DNA of 43,476 nt. Origin: Aggregatilineales bacterium (GTDB taxonomy: Bacteria; Chloroflexota; Anaerolineae; Aggregatilineales; Phototrophicaceae). Shown here piece after piece: positions 18,149 to 26,383 of this stretch (within the stretch, counting starts at the first letter, position 1; every line of letters begins with the position of its first letter). The stretch lies in contig JARKOK010000529.1 of NCBI GenBank assembly GCA_029975765.1, positions 1 to 43,476 of the forward strand. Reading direction: 5' to 3'. The notes below the pieces were generated by a model, which had not been told where the DNA came from, searched no databases, and worked only from the letters and a program-made list of their open reading frames with translations. The position numbers and the translations under genes are program-made.

Positions 18149-19606
18149 TTATTCAAGTGTATACATGGGGCGAAAACCAATCGAGGCATACCGGTACACA
18201 GGCTTCAATATAAAATAACTGTTGATGTCTGACCGATCCTGCGGGCTGACAAACGAGCCGCCGCGTACCATTCGTCCAACTTCCCCATCACTCCCATTTT
18301 CCTGGATGGCCCGCCAGGTGAGACACCATTCCCATACATTACCGATCATGTCGTACACCCCGTAAGGGCTGACGCCACCGGGATAACAGTCTACCGGCGT
18401 GGTGCTGCGAAAGCCGCTTTCCCGTGTATTGCAGCGGGAAACATCAAAGCGCCGTCCCCAGGGAAATGCACGTCCGCCGTCACCCTGAGCGGCACGAATC
18501 CACTGAACTTCGGATGGCAGCGTAATGGGCAAACCGGTCTTGCTGCCTAACCACCGGCAAAAAGCCATAGCCTCATACCAGGTGAGATTGCTGCGCGGGT
18601 GTAGGTCACCGGGAAACGCTGGCGGCAGCGGCACAGGGTTATTATGATGCCACTGAAGTACATGCGGCGCATAATTCCACCAGCGGTCATCCTGGTAGCC
18701 ATCCGGGGCATCAATGAAGGACTGGTACTGCTCGTTAGTTACCGGATATTTGCTGATGCGAAATGCCGGGAGGCGATGTGTAGTCTTACGCCTGTTCTGC
18801 TCCACCACAACTTTACCAGCCGGCACATCACACCATTCCAGTGCCGGCAGCGCGCGCAGACACAGCGCCGCGAGATTCTCCGGGTCATAATGGGGGAAAT
18901 TGGCATGAAAGGCCAGAAAGGCTTCATAGCCAACCTTGTATGTGCGTTTCTGCCGCAGCAGCGTCACAATCGTGTCATACTCACGTTCGACCTCACGCAT
19001 ATAAGCCTGCTGGTTCAGCGCGGACTCGGCTTCTTCAAGCATGGCTGACAGATTGATAAAACGCGGCTCGTACCCGTGTGACTGCGCCTGCTTCAGCAGA
19101 AAGACGGCCCGGTCGAACTCACCCCGATCGAGTGCCGCCGCCGCTTCGGGGATAGCCGTCACCGGATCAAACGGCGGCGCTTGCAGCAGCATACGAGATA
19201 CCTGCACGTCGGGCGGTTTCATCCGGCCTTCGCGTTCGGCCATGTAGATCGAATTCAGCAGCACGGAGACAGCCCGCGCCTCCAGGCCATTGCTCAAATC
19301 CACATATTGAATATCCTGCAGCGCCGCCGGGATGGAGGTATTCGGTTGAATAAGAACCGGAAAAATGAATTTTCCCAGATTCTGCGCGATGGCGTATTCT
19401 TTCTGGCAGTAGGGTGACTTAACGGACTCCGGCGACAGCAAATAAATAAATCCCTCACACCAGCTTAACTGACGTAGAATTTCGTCCCACCATTTCTGGC
19501 CGGCGTGCATACGATGATCAAACCAGACCTCATGCACGTTAAGCGTTTCGACAATCTGGATACAGTATGGTTGATCTACGCGAGCATAACTGATGAAAAG
19601 ACGCAC
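18149..19606 (-). CDS. TIR domain - middle helical domain - FGE/SUMF1-like domain protein (tandem paralog)
   Basis: VRLFISYARVDQPYCIQIVETLNVHEVWFDHRMHAGQKWWDEIL...LLSPESVKSPYCQKEYAIA; YDMIGNVWEWCLTW...RMVRGGSFVS...IGFRPM. GTG 19606 aligns with the neighbour's start; ORF track start is TTG 19612. Confidence 0.92.
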   Translation of the reverse strand: MRLFISYARVDQPYCIQIVETLNVHEVWFDHRMHAGQKWWDEILRQLSWCEGFIYLLSPESVKSPYCQKEYAIAQNLGKFIFPVLIQPNTSIPAALQDIQYVDLSNGLEARAVSVLLNSIYMAEREGRMKPPDVQVSRMLLQAPPFDPVTAIPEAAAALDRGEFDRAVFLLKQAQSHGYEPRFINLSAMLEEAESALNQQAYMREVEREYDTIVTLLRQKRTYKVGYEAFLAFHANFPHYDPENLAALCLRALPALEWCDVPAGKVVVEQNRRKTTHRLPAFRISKYPVTNEQYQSFIDAPDGYQDDRWWNYAPHVLQWHHNNPVPLPPAFPGDLHPRSNLTWYEAMAFCRWLGSKTGLPITLPSEVQWIRAAQGDGGRAFPWGRRFDVSRCNTRESGFRSTTPVDCYPGGVSPYGVYDMIGNVWEWCLTWRAIQENGSDGEVGRMVRGGSFVSPQDRSDINSYFILKPVYRYASIGFRPMYTLE

Positions 19607-19833
19607 GATCAAAAACCTATTTAATAGTCAGTATGACACGATTAGCAGTCTGTCGTGACAATGCGGAAGGTGCTAATATGTTTATTATATCAGGCCTTTT
19701 TAAAAACAATTTCATTTTATTACAGAACCGTAATGTCCTTAACGATTCCTTATCGCCCGCTTACGGTGAATCGTCGCTGTATCAGTATGCGTATTGTAAG
19801 CCTGGATAGTTGTAAGAAACCAGCAGATATTTG

Positions 19834-19854
19834 TGTTCGTTCGGTGAACGAACA
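19834..19854. repeat. Perfect 9-bp palindrome in AT-rich intergenic region
   Basis: TGTTCGTTC-ggt-GAACGAACA. Confidence 0.75.
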
Positions 19855-20070
19855 ATCCCCTTTAGCTGCACCCTTATTAATCTTGCCACAAAGTTTGAAT
19901 TTTTGAATTTGTGTTACATGAAGGTACTGTAGATATTTTATGATTATAATTTGTTACCCGTAAAGGTCGCTCGAACATATATTATATTTATGGATGCTGA
20001 ATAGACACTCAGCCCGAATGGTGCCAGAATGACTGGAAACGGTGGCGTATTCCGGGTTATCATTCACGCT

Positions 20071-21237
20071 ATGTCTGTCTCCCGTTTTCGAAAACTCTTT
20101 TTTTCCTACTGGCACTGGATCGCGCGCGCCGGGATTGCCTGGTTCATTCTCATCCGGCTGGCGCCCGCCCCGCCCCGCGCGCCGCTGGGTGTGCCACAAA
20201 CCGTACAGACGGTGAAACCGATTGTCTGCGTTCACACCCGGCTGATTGACGAAGTTTACGAATGGACGATCCAGCGGTCATTGCAGCGGGTGCGCGAAAT
20301 GGGCGCAGATACCATCGTGGAATTCTTCCCCTGGGCTTACGCCGAACCCGCACCCGGCGCTTATAACTGGACATCGTTTGACCGGATAATCAAACACGCC
20401 CGCAATCAGGGGCTGCACATTATCGCTCGCATGGGACTTGTCCCCGCCTGGGCGCGGCCAGATACCGAAACCGGAAGCACCACCCTTAACACGCTGCCTG
20501 ATGAATCGTTTGATGAGTTCGCGGCTTTCGTGGCAGCCTTTGCCGCCCGTTATGCCGGCGTGGTAGACCATATCATCATCTGGAACGAACCTAACCTGGC
20601 CTTCGAATGGGGCTATCGCGCGGTTGACCCGGCAGCTTATGTGCGGCTGTTACAGGCGGTGTACGCGCCAGCGCACGCCGCGAACCCCAACGTCGTTATC
20701 CTCGCTGCGCCGCTGGCACCCACGCTCGAACCCGCCGGCAGCCCACATGGATTGAATGACCTGTTATATCTGGAAGCGATCTACGAGGCGGGTGCCGCGC
20801 CTTATTTCGACGCGCTGGCAATGCATACCTATGGTTTTACCGATCCGCCAGAAGCCGAACCCGCGCCCGAAGCCCTCAATTTCCGCCGCGCCGAACTGCT
20901 GCACGCGATCATGGAACAGTATGACTATTCCGGCAAACCGGTCTACATCACCGAAAGCGGCTGGAACGATCACCCGCGTTGGACAAAAGCGGTACGCCCC
21001 TCCCAGCGGGTCGCCTATACGATTAACGCATTTAAATGGGCGGAGGACAACTGGCCCTGGCTGGATAAACTGTGTGTCTGGGCGCTGCGCTATCCAATTT
21101 CGACCCGCAGCTACCCGGACAACTTTACACTGCTGACGGCTGATTTTGAGCCAAAGCCGATTTATACCGCCATTCAAGCCTACGCGCGCGGCTGGGAGAA
21201 TACCGAGGATTTATGGCTGCCCGCCCCTGGCGAGTGA
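20071..21237 (+). CDS. Membrane-anchored glycoside hydrolase-like protein (TIM-barrel, cellulase/GH39-like)
   Basis: N-terminal TM segment; HIIIWNEPNLAFEWG (acid/base NEP motif) and KPVYITESGWNDHP (nucleophile-like TESGW). Confidence 0.82.
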   Translation: MSVSRFRKLFFSYWHWIARAGIAWFILIRLAPAPPRAPLGVPQTVQTVKPIVCVHTRLIDEVYEWTIQRSLQRVREMGADTIVEFFPWAYAEPAPGAYNWTSFDRIIKHARNQGLHIIARMGLVPAWARPDTETGSTTLNTLPDESFDEFAAFVAAFAARYAGVVDHIIIWNEPNLAFEWGYRAVDPAAYVRLLQAVYAPAHAANPNVVILAAPLAPTLEPAGSPHGLNDLLYLEAIYEAGAAPYFDALAMHTYGFTDPPEAEPAPEALNFRRAELLHAIMEQYDYSGKPVYITESGWNDHPRWTKAVRPSQRVAYTINAFKWAEDNWPWLDKLCVWALRYPISTRSYPDNFTLLTADFEPKPIYTAIQAYARGWENTEDLWLPAPGE

Positions 21238-22019
21238 TTTCAGCCGCGCTGCTGGCGGTCATTACGCTGTGGCTGTGGGCGCTGGCCGGGGTGCTGTTCG
21301 TGCTGCGCTGGAATTCGGTCGAACGCCCCGGCCCACCGCTGAAAGAATTGTTCCCCTACGGCGAAATGCGGGTAGGCGTGGATGCCAGCTATCCACCCTT
21401 TGCCGTTGCGACCGCAGACGATCTGTATGGACTGGATATTGATCTGGGGCGTGCGATTGCCGAACGGCTGAAGGTGCCGGTGCGCTTCGTCAATATGGGC
21501 TACGATGGCCTGTACGACTCGCTTAAGGCTGATCAGGTGGATGTCGTGATTTCGGCGCTGTTGATTGACCGATCCCGAACGAACGATGTGCTGTACACCC
21601 TGCCTTATTACAACGCGGGCTTCGTGCTGGTCAGCCGCGCTGGTCAACCGTTCGCTGCTATGCATGATCTGTCCGGTCACGCGCTGGCCTATGAATTTGG
21701 TTCGGACGCCGATACCTTCGCCCGCGCCTGGTTGCGGCGCATCCCACCGTTTGATACCCGCCCCTATGAGCTACCCGCTTACGCGCTGGATGCCGTCCGG
21801 TTGGGGCAGGCTGATGCCGCGCTGGTGGACGCTACCAGCGCCCGCCTGTATCTGCGTGACCATCCGCAGTGGGCGGCACAGATGCAGTATGTCAGCGATT
21901 CATTGTACGCCGTCGCGGTACGCATCAGCCGGGGTAAAACATGGGAAGCCGTCAACTTCGCGCTGCAAACACTGGCCGATGATGGAACGCTGGCGGCCAT
22001 TGTGAACCGGTGGCTGTAA
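21213..22019 (+). CDS. Amino-acid-type (PBP2) solute-binding protein with N-terminal membrane anchor
   Basis: MRVGVDASYPPFAVATADDLYGLDIDLGRAIAERLKVPVRFVNMGYDGLYDSLKADQVDVVISAL; overlaps upstream gene by 25 nt. Confidence 0.88.
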   Translation: MAARPWRVISAALLAVITLWLWALAGVLFVLRWNSVERPGPPLKELFPYGEMRVGVDASYPPFAVATADDLYGLDIDLGRAIAERLKVPVRFVNMGYDGLYDSLKADQVDVVISALLIDRSRTNDVLYTLPYYNAGFVLVSRAGQPFAAMHDLSGHALAYEFGSDADTFARAWLRRIPPFDTRPYELPAYALDAVRLGQADAALVDATSARLYLRDHPQWAAQMQYVSDSLYAVAVRISRGKTWEAVNFALQTLADDGTLAAIVNRWL

Positions 22020-22020
22020 G

Positions 22021-22779
22021 TTATTCACGCTGGCGTATCTCGTCTGCCAGCCTGCGATACGCCGCCCCGCCGGGGCTGTCCGGCGCGTAGTCCAGTATCA
22101 GTTTACCCTGATGCGGCGCGTCAGTGATATGGGTGTCGTAGGGGATCACCGTTTGTAATACCGGCACCAGCGCGCGCATGTCATCCAGCGTTTTTTGCGC
22201 GTAGGCGGCTTCACTATCAAACAGCGTCGGCAGCACGCCGCACACCTTCAGGCCGGGATTACCCATTTCGTCCCGCACCCGCCGCGCCAGATCGAGTATC
22301 GCTCGCACGCCCAGCATCGCCAGGTGATCACACTGCGCCGGAATCAGTACTTCGCCGGCGGCCAGAAAACCGGCGACTGTCAGCACGTTTAGTCCCGGTG
22401 GAGTATCAATCAGCACCACGTCAAACAGCATACGGCTCTCCCGTAGGGCAGCCCGCAGGCGCGTCAGAGGATGCTGTTCCTGCACCAGTTTGATCGCCGC
22501 CGTTGCCAGATCAATACTTCCCGGTGCAAGCGCCAGATTAGTACGAGGGGTCTGAAGGATGCGCCCCAGCGTCATCCCGTCATACATCAGCAGGGAATAA
22601 CTGCTGCGCGGCAGCCGGTAAGGATCGAAACCCAGAAATGCGGTCAGGCTGGCCTGCGGATCCAGATCAACCAGCAGAACCCGCTGCCCCTGTCCGGCCA
22701 GCACCGCGCCGAGATTAAGCGCAGTCGTCGTTTTGCCCACGCCGCCTTTTTGATTGGCAATCACCAGAATTCGCGTCAC
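22021..22779 (-). CDS. ParA-family ATPase
   Basis: ILVIANQKGGVGKTTTALNLGAVLAGQGQRVLLVDLDPQASLTAFLG (deviant Walker A), DVVLIDTPPGLNVLTV; GTG start. Confidence 0.93.
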   Translation of the reverse strand: MTRILVIANQKGGVGKTTTALNLGAVLAGQGQRVLLVDLDPQASLTAFLGFDPYRLPRSSYSLLMYDGMTLGRILQTPRTNLALAPGSIDLATAAIKLVQEQHPLTRLRAALRESRMLFDVVLIDTPPGLNVLTVAGFLAAGEVLIPAQCDHLAMLGVRAILDLARRVRDEMGNPGLKVCGVLPTLFDSEAAYAQKTLDDMRALVPVLQTVIPYDTHITDAPHQGKLILDYAPDSPGGAAYRRLADEIRQRE

Positions 22780-22807
22780 GTGTCCCCCCGCCTGCTGCTC
22801 CCTTCAG

Positions 22808-22844
22808 ATTATACCGTAAAGGCTGGAATGTTCACCGTGAAACA
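22808..22844 (-). promoter_or_regulatory. Putative parA promoter (-10 TATAAT on minus strand) with parS-like/operator palindrome at 22829-22844
   Basis: Plus strand TGTTCACCGTGAAACA; TTCAC-C-GTGAA palindrome at 22831-22841; minus-strand TATAAT at 22813-22808. Confidence 0.45.
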
Positions 22845-22861
22845 GCTATACTCATCTTATT

Positions 22862-23965
22862 ATGCACATCGGTCTTGATGCCCGTTTGACCTACTATCGC
22901 ACCGGCGGTATCAGCACTTATATCCGGCGGCTGGCAGCCGCGCTGGAAACGCTGGACACAACCAACGAGTACACAGTCTTTCACAGCCGTAAGGCCAGCG
23001 AGTCGCTGGTCAAACGCTTCCGCCGGGCGGCGTTGTGGACTCCGTGCCACCACCAGCTCGAACGCCTGGCGCTCTCCGTCGAACTGGCGCGTTTTCGGCT
23101 GGATGTGCTGCACAGCCCCGATTTTATTCCGCCCCGGCGCGGCGCGCGGCGGCATGTCATCACGGTGCATGATCTGACGTTCCTGCATTATCCGCAGTAT
23201 CTGACCGCCGACGCCCGCCGGTATTACAACGATCAGATTGAAACCGCCGTCCGGCAGGCCGATCATATCCTGGCCGACAGCCAGTCCACGAAAAACGACA
23301 TCGTAAACATGCTGCATGTCTCGCCGGATAAGGTGACGGTGCATCTGCTGGGTGTGGATGATCGTTTTCACCCGCTGCCCCCGTCCGCGCTTCAGACAGC
23401 GCGCCAGATGTTACAACTGCCGGAAAGTTATATTTTGCATGTGGGCACGCTCGAACCGCGCAAGAACATCATCGGCCTGCTGCACGCTTATCGCCAACTG
23501 CTTGACCGCCTGCCGCACGCGCCGCCGCTGCTGCTGGCCGGTCGGCAGGGCTGGCTGTTCGACAAAACCTTAAAGAGTATGGATGATCTCGGTCTGCGCC
23601 CATTCATCCATCTGCGCGAGGATATTCATGACGACCAACTGCCCGCACTGTATAATGGAGCGGCAGTGCTGGTGATGCCGTCATTTTATGAGGGGTTCGG
23701 CTTTCCCGCGCTGGAGGCGATGGCCTGTGGCACCGTGACGGTTGTCAGCCGCCGTTCCTCGCTGCCCGAAGTTGTAGGCGATGTTGGCTTGCAGGTTAAC
23801 CCGGATGACCCCGGCGAACTGGCCGCCGCCCTGGAACGCGCGCTGACTGACGAACCCTGGCGTGCGGCTCAGCGCCAGGCCGGGCTGGAGCGCGCCCGGA
23901 CATTCACCTGGGAGCGTACCGCCTCAACTGCGCTTTCGGTTTATCGCGCCGTCCTGGAGGGCTGA
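22862..23965 (+). CDS. Glycosyltransferase family 4 (group 1)
   Basis: IGLDARLTYYRTGGISTYIRRLAAAL; ILHVGTLEPRKNIIGLLHAYRQL; MPSFYEGFGFPALEAMACGTVTVVS. Confidence 0.93.
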   Translation: MHIGLDARLTYYRTGGISTYIRRLAAALETLDTTNEYTVFHSRKASESLVKRFRRAALWTPCHHQLERLALSVELARFRLDVLHSPDFIPPRRGARRHVITVHDLTFLHYPQYLTADARRYYNDQIETAVRQADHILADSQSTKNDIVNMLHVSPDKVTVHLLGVDDRFHPLPPSALQTARQMLQLPESYILHVGTLEPRKNIIGLLHAYRQLLDRLPHAPPLLLAGRQGWLFDKTLKSMDDLGLRPFIHLREDIHDDQLPALYNGAAVLVMPSFYEGFGFPALEAMACGTVTVVSRRSSLPEVVGDVGLQVNPDDPGELAAALERALTDEPWRAAQRQAGLERARTFTWERTASTALSVYRAVLEG

Positions 23966-25182
23966 TGCGCCTGTTAATGCTCACTGCCAGTTTACCCTAT
24001 CCTCCGCAGCAGGGCGGCGCGCTGCGGACTTACGGCATCTTACACGGGCTGTATCAGGCCGGGCACGACATCACCCTGTTGAGTTTCCACGAGGGAGACA
24101 CCCGGCCATCTGACACACCGCTGGCGCAGTTCTGCCGGCGCATCGAGACCATCCCCCCGCCGCTGCGTTCGAAAACTGCCCGCCTGCGCGATCTGCTGCT
24201 GACCGGTGAACCGGACATCGCCCGCCGCCTGTACAGCGATGCCTTCCGCGACCGCCTGCGTGACCTGCTGGCGGAAACATCGTTTGATCTGGTGCAGTTT
24301 GAAGGTATTGAAGTCGCCTGTTATCTGCCGCTGCTGCGTCAATGGGGAACACGAGCCAGACTGTGTTATGACGCATTTAATGCCGAAGCCGCCTTGCAGC
24401 AGGTAATTTTTCAGGTTGACCGGGCAGTTCCCAAACGCTGGCCTGCCGCCGCTTATTCCCTGATCCAATCACGCCGTATCGCCCGTTTTGAAAAACTGCT
24501 TTGCCAGCAGGCCGACAGCGTTATTGCGGTTTCCGACGAAGATGCCGCGATCCTGTGCCCGCTGCGACCTGACCATCACGTGCCGGTTGTCACCAACGGC
24601 ATTTTCGTAGACGATTATACCGGCACCGGCCAGCAGCTTGATCTGGGGGAGCACGTCATTGTATTTACCGGCAAGATGGACTACCGCCCGAATATAGATG
24701 CGATGACCTGGTTTGCTGACGACATCTTCCCGCGCGTCCAGGAACATTTACCCGATACCCGGCTGTATATTGTCGGTCAGAAACCGCATCCTCGCGTTGA
24801 GCAGCTTCGCAGCCGCCATAACATTGAAATCACCGGTTGGGTGCCGGATGTACAGCCCTTCCTGCGTGCTGCCGGGGTGTATGCGGCCCCGCTGCGTATG
24901 GGCAGCGGTACGCGCCTGAAAATTCTGGAAGCGATGGCCGTTGGCTGCGCTATTGTCGCCACGCCCATCGCTGTGAGCGGGATGCGTGACGATGTGCATC
25001 AGGTCGCCACGATCACTAACCAGACTGATGTCATGGCCGACGCGATCATCCACCTGCTGCAAGACCCGCAGCGCCGCGAGTTTATGGGGCAGCAGGCACG
25101 GCAGTACGTCAAACAACATTATGATTGGCCGGTGCTGATTCCCCGCCTGCTGGCCGTCTACAAAGGTATGGGACTTGAATAA
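23965..25182 (+). CDS. Glycosyltransferase (GT4-like)
   Basis: LPYPPQQGGALRTYGILHGLYQAGHDITLLSF; VIVFTGKMDYRPNIDAMTWFADDIFP; GSGTRLKILEAMAVGCAIVAT; TGATG overlap with upstream gene. Confidence 0.92.
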   Translation: MRLLMLTASLPYPPQQGGALRTYGILHGLYQAGHDITLLSFHEGDTRPSDTPLAQFCRRIETIPPPLRSKTARLRDLLLTGEPDIARRLYSDAFRDRLRDLLAETSFDLVQFEGIEVACYLPLLRQWGTRARLCYDAFNAEAALQQVIFQVDRAVPKRWPAAAYSLIQSRRIARFEKLLCQQADSVIAVSDEDAAILCPLRPDHHVPVVTNGIFVDDYTGTGQQLDLGEHVIVFTGKMDYRPNIDAMTWFADDIFPRVQEHLPDTRLYIVGQKPHPRVEQLRSRHNIEITGWVPDVQPFLRAAGVYAAPLRMGSGTRLKILEAMAVGCAIVATPIAVSGMRDDVHQVATITNQTDVMADAIIHLLQDPQRREFMGQQARQYVKQHYDWPVLIPRLLAVYKGMGLE

Positions 25183-26371
25183 GGAAACGCTTGTCCTGCG
25201 AAATCGTAGCATGGCGGAGGCGTTTCATCGCCCGGCGCCCAAACATCAGGCGCGGCGCGCCCTGCTGACACTGGTCGGACGAACCCCCATACCCACACTG
25301 CCTACCCATAATCGCAACCGGATTCTGCTGATTCGCCCCGACCATCTCGGCGATGTACTGCTGACTACACCGGCCTTATACGCCCTGCGCGAAGTTAACC
25401 CATATACCGAGATTCACGCGCTGGTCGGCCCCTGGTCGGCTGATGCCATTGCGGCCTACCCCGAAATTGATCTTGCCCTGACGCTGGTTTTCCCCGGCTT
25501 CAGCCGCGAACCCAAAGAAAACTGGCGCTCGCCTTACCAACTGGCGCTACAAACTGCCGGGAGGCTTCGCAAAATTGGTTACAGCAGCGCCATTATCTTT
25601 CGGCCTGACCACTGGTGGGGGGCGTTGGTCGCCAAACTTGCCGGTATCCCGGAACGCATTGGTTACAACCTGCCGGATGTAGCGCCTTTTCTGACTCAGG
25701 CCATCGAACACCGGCCCGAACATGTAGTGTGGCAAAGCCTGCGCCTGATCGAACCCTGGACGGGTGAGCTGCCGGCCAGCAAAATTGTCTACCGTTTTCC
25801 CGTTGATCCGGTCAGTGAGGGCTACGTCAACGGCTATTTGCAGGAATGGGGCATCGCGCCTGACCAGCCGATCATCTGCATCCATCCCGGAACGGGGACA
25901 TGGGTCAAACACTGGCTCGAAGAACGCTGGGCTGACGCCGCCGATACGCTGGCCGATCAGCTTGAGGCGGCGGTGGTATTTACCGGCGGCGATCATGAAT
26001 TGGCGCTGGTTCGCCGCATCGCCAGTCAGATGCACCGCCGCGCCTGTATCATGGCCGGTGATACCCGTATCGGCCAGTTAGCTGCCGTATTTAAACGCGC
26101 AAAGGTTGTTCTGGGGCCGGACAGCGGGCCGCTGCATCTGGCGGCAGCGGTTGGCACCCCGACGGTATCCCTGTTCGGCCCGGCAGACCCTCAGGAATTT
26201 GGCCCCTGGGGGCCACCGCGTAAACATTTAGTGTTGGGGAGTGACATCGGCTGCCGCCCCTGCCGCGTGCTGGATTGGGGGGCCGATAGTCCTGAATTCC
26301 ATCCCTGCGTCCGAGATATCACGCTGGCCCGCGTCCTGGACGCTGCTCGCCGCGCTGTCACACCAGCCTGA
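25175..26371 (+). CDS. Glycosyltransferase family 9 (heptosyltransferase-like)
   Basis: RILLIRPDHLGDVLLTTPALYALREVNPYTEIHALVGPWSADAI; ICIHPGTGTWVKHW; VLGPDSGPLHLAAAVGTPTVSLFGPADPQEFGPWG. Confidence 0.92.
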   Translation: MNKETLVLRNRSMAEAFHRPAPKHQARRALLTLVGRTPIPTLPTHNRNRILLIRPDHLGDVLLTTPALYALREVNPYTEIHALVGPWSADAIAAYPEIDLALTLVFPGFSREPKENWRSPYQLALQTAGRLRKIGYSSAIIFRPDHWWGALVAKLAGIPERIGYNLPDVAPFLTQAIEHRPEHVVWQSLRLIEPWTGELPASKIVYRFPVDPVSEGYVNGYLQEWGIAPDQPIICIHPGTGTWVKHWLEERWADAADTLADQLEAAVVFTGGDHELALVRRIASQMHRRACIMAGDTRIGQLAAVFKRAKVVLGPDSGPLHLAAAVGTPTVSLFGPADPQEFGPWGPPRKHLVLGSDIGCRPCRVLDWGADSPEFHPCVRDITLARVLDAARRAVTPA

Positions 26372-26383
26372 AGGATAATCGCC

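Noticed and set aside
16682-19606. Diversity-generating retroelement targeting the FGE domains
   Set aside because: No reverse transcriptase or template repeat seen in the window, and the C-termini are not Asn/AAY-rich as expected for adenine mutagenesis.
19834-19854. LexA/SOS box
   Set aside because: Arms are in GTTC...GAAC order with a 3-nt gap, opposite to the Gram-positive GAAC-N4-GTTC box.
19655-19906. 83-aa ORF in the AT-rich gap upstream of the TIR operon
   Set aside because: No recognisable motif, poor start context; region more likely regulatory.
16578-20028. Integrative island at tRNA-Arg
   Set aside because: No integrase and no second copy of the tRNA 3' end (TTCGAGTCTCGGCAGGGA) noticed in the window; proximity alone is insufficient.
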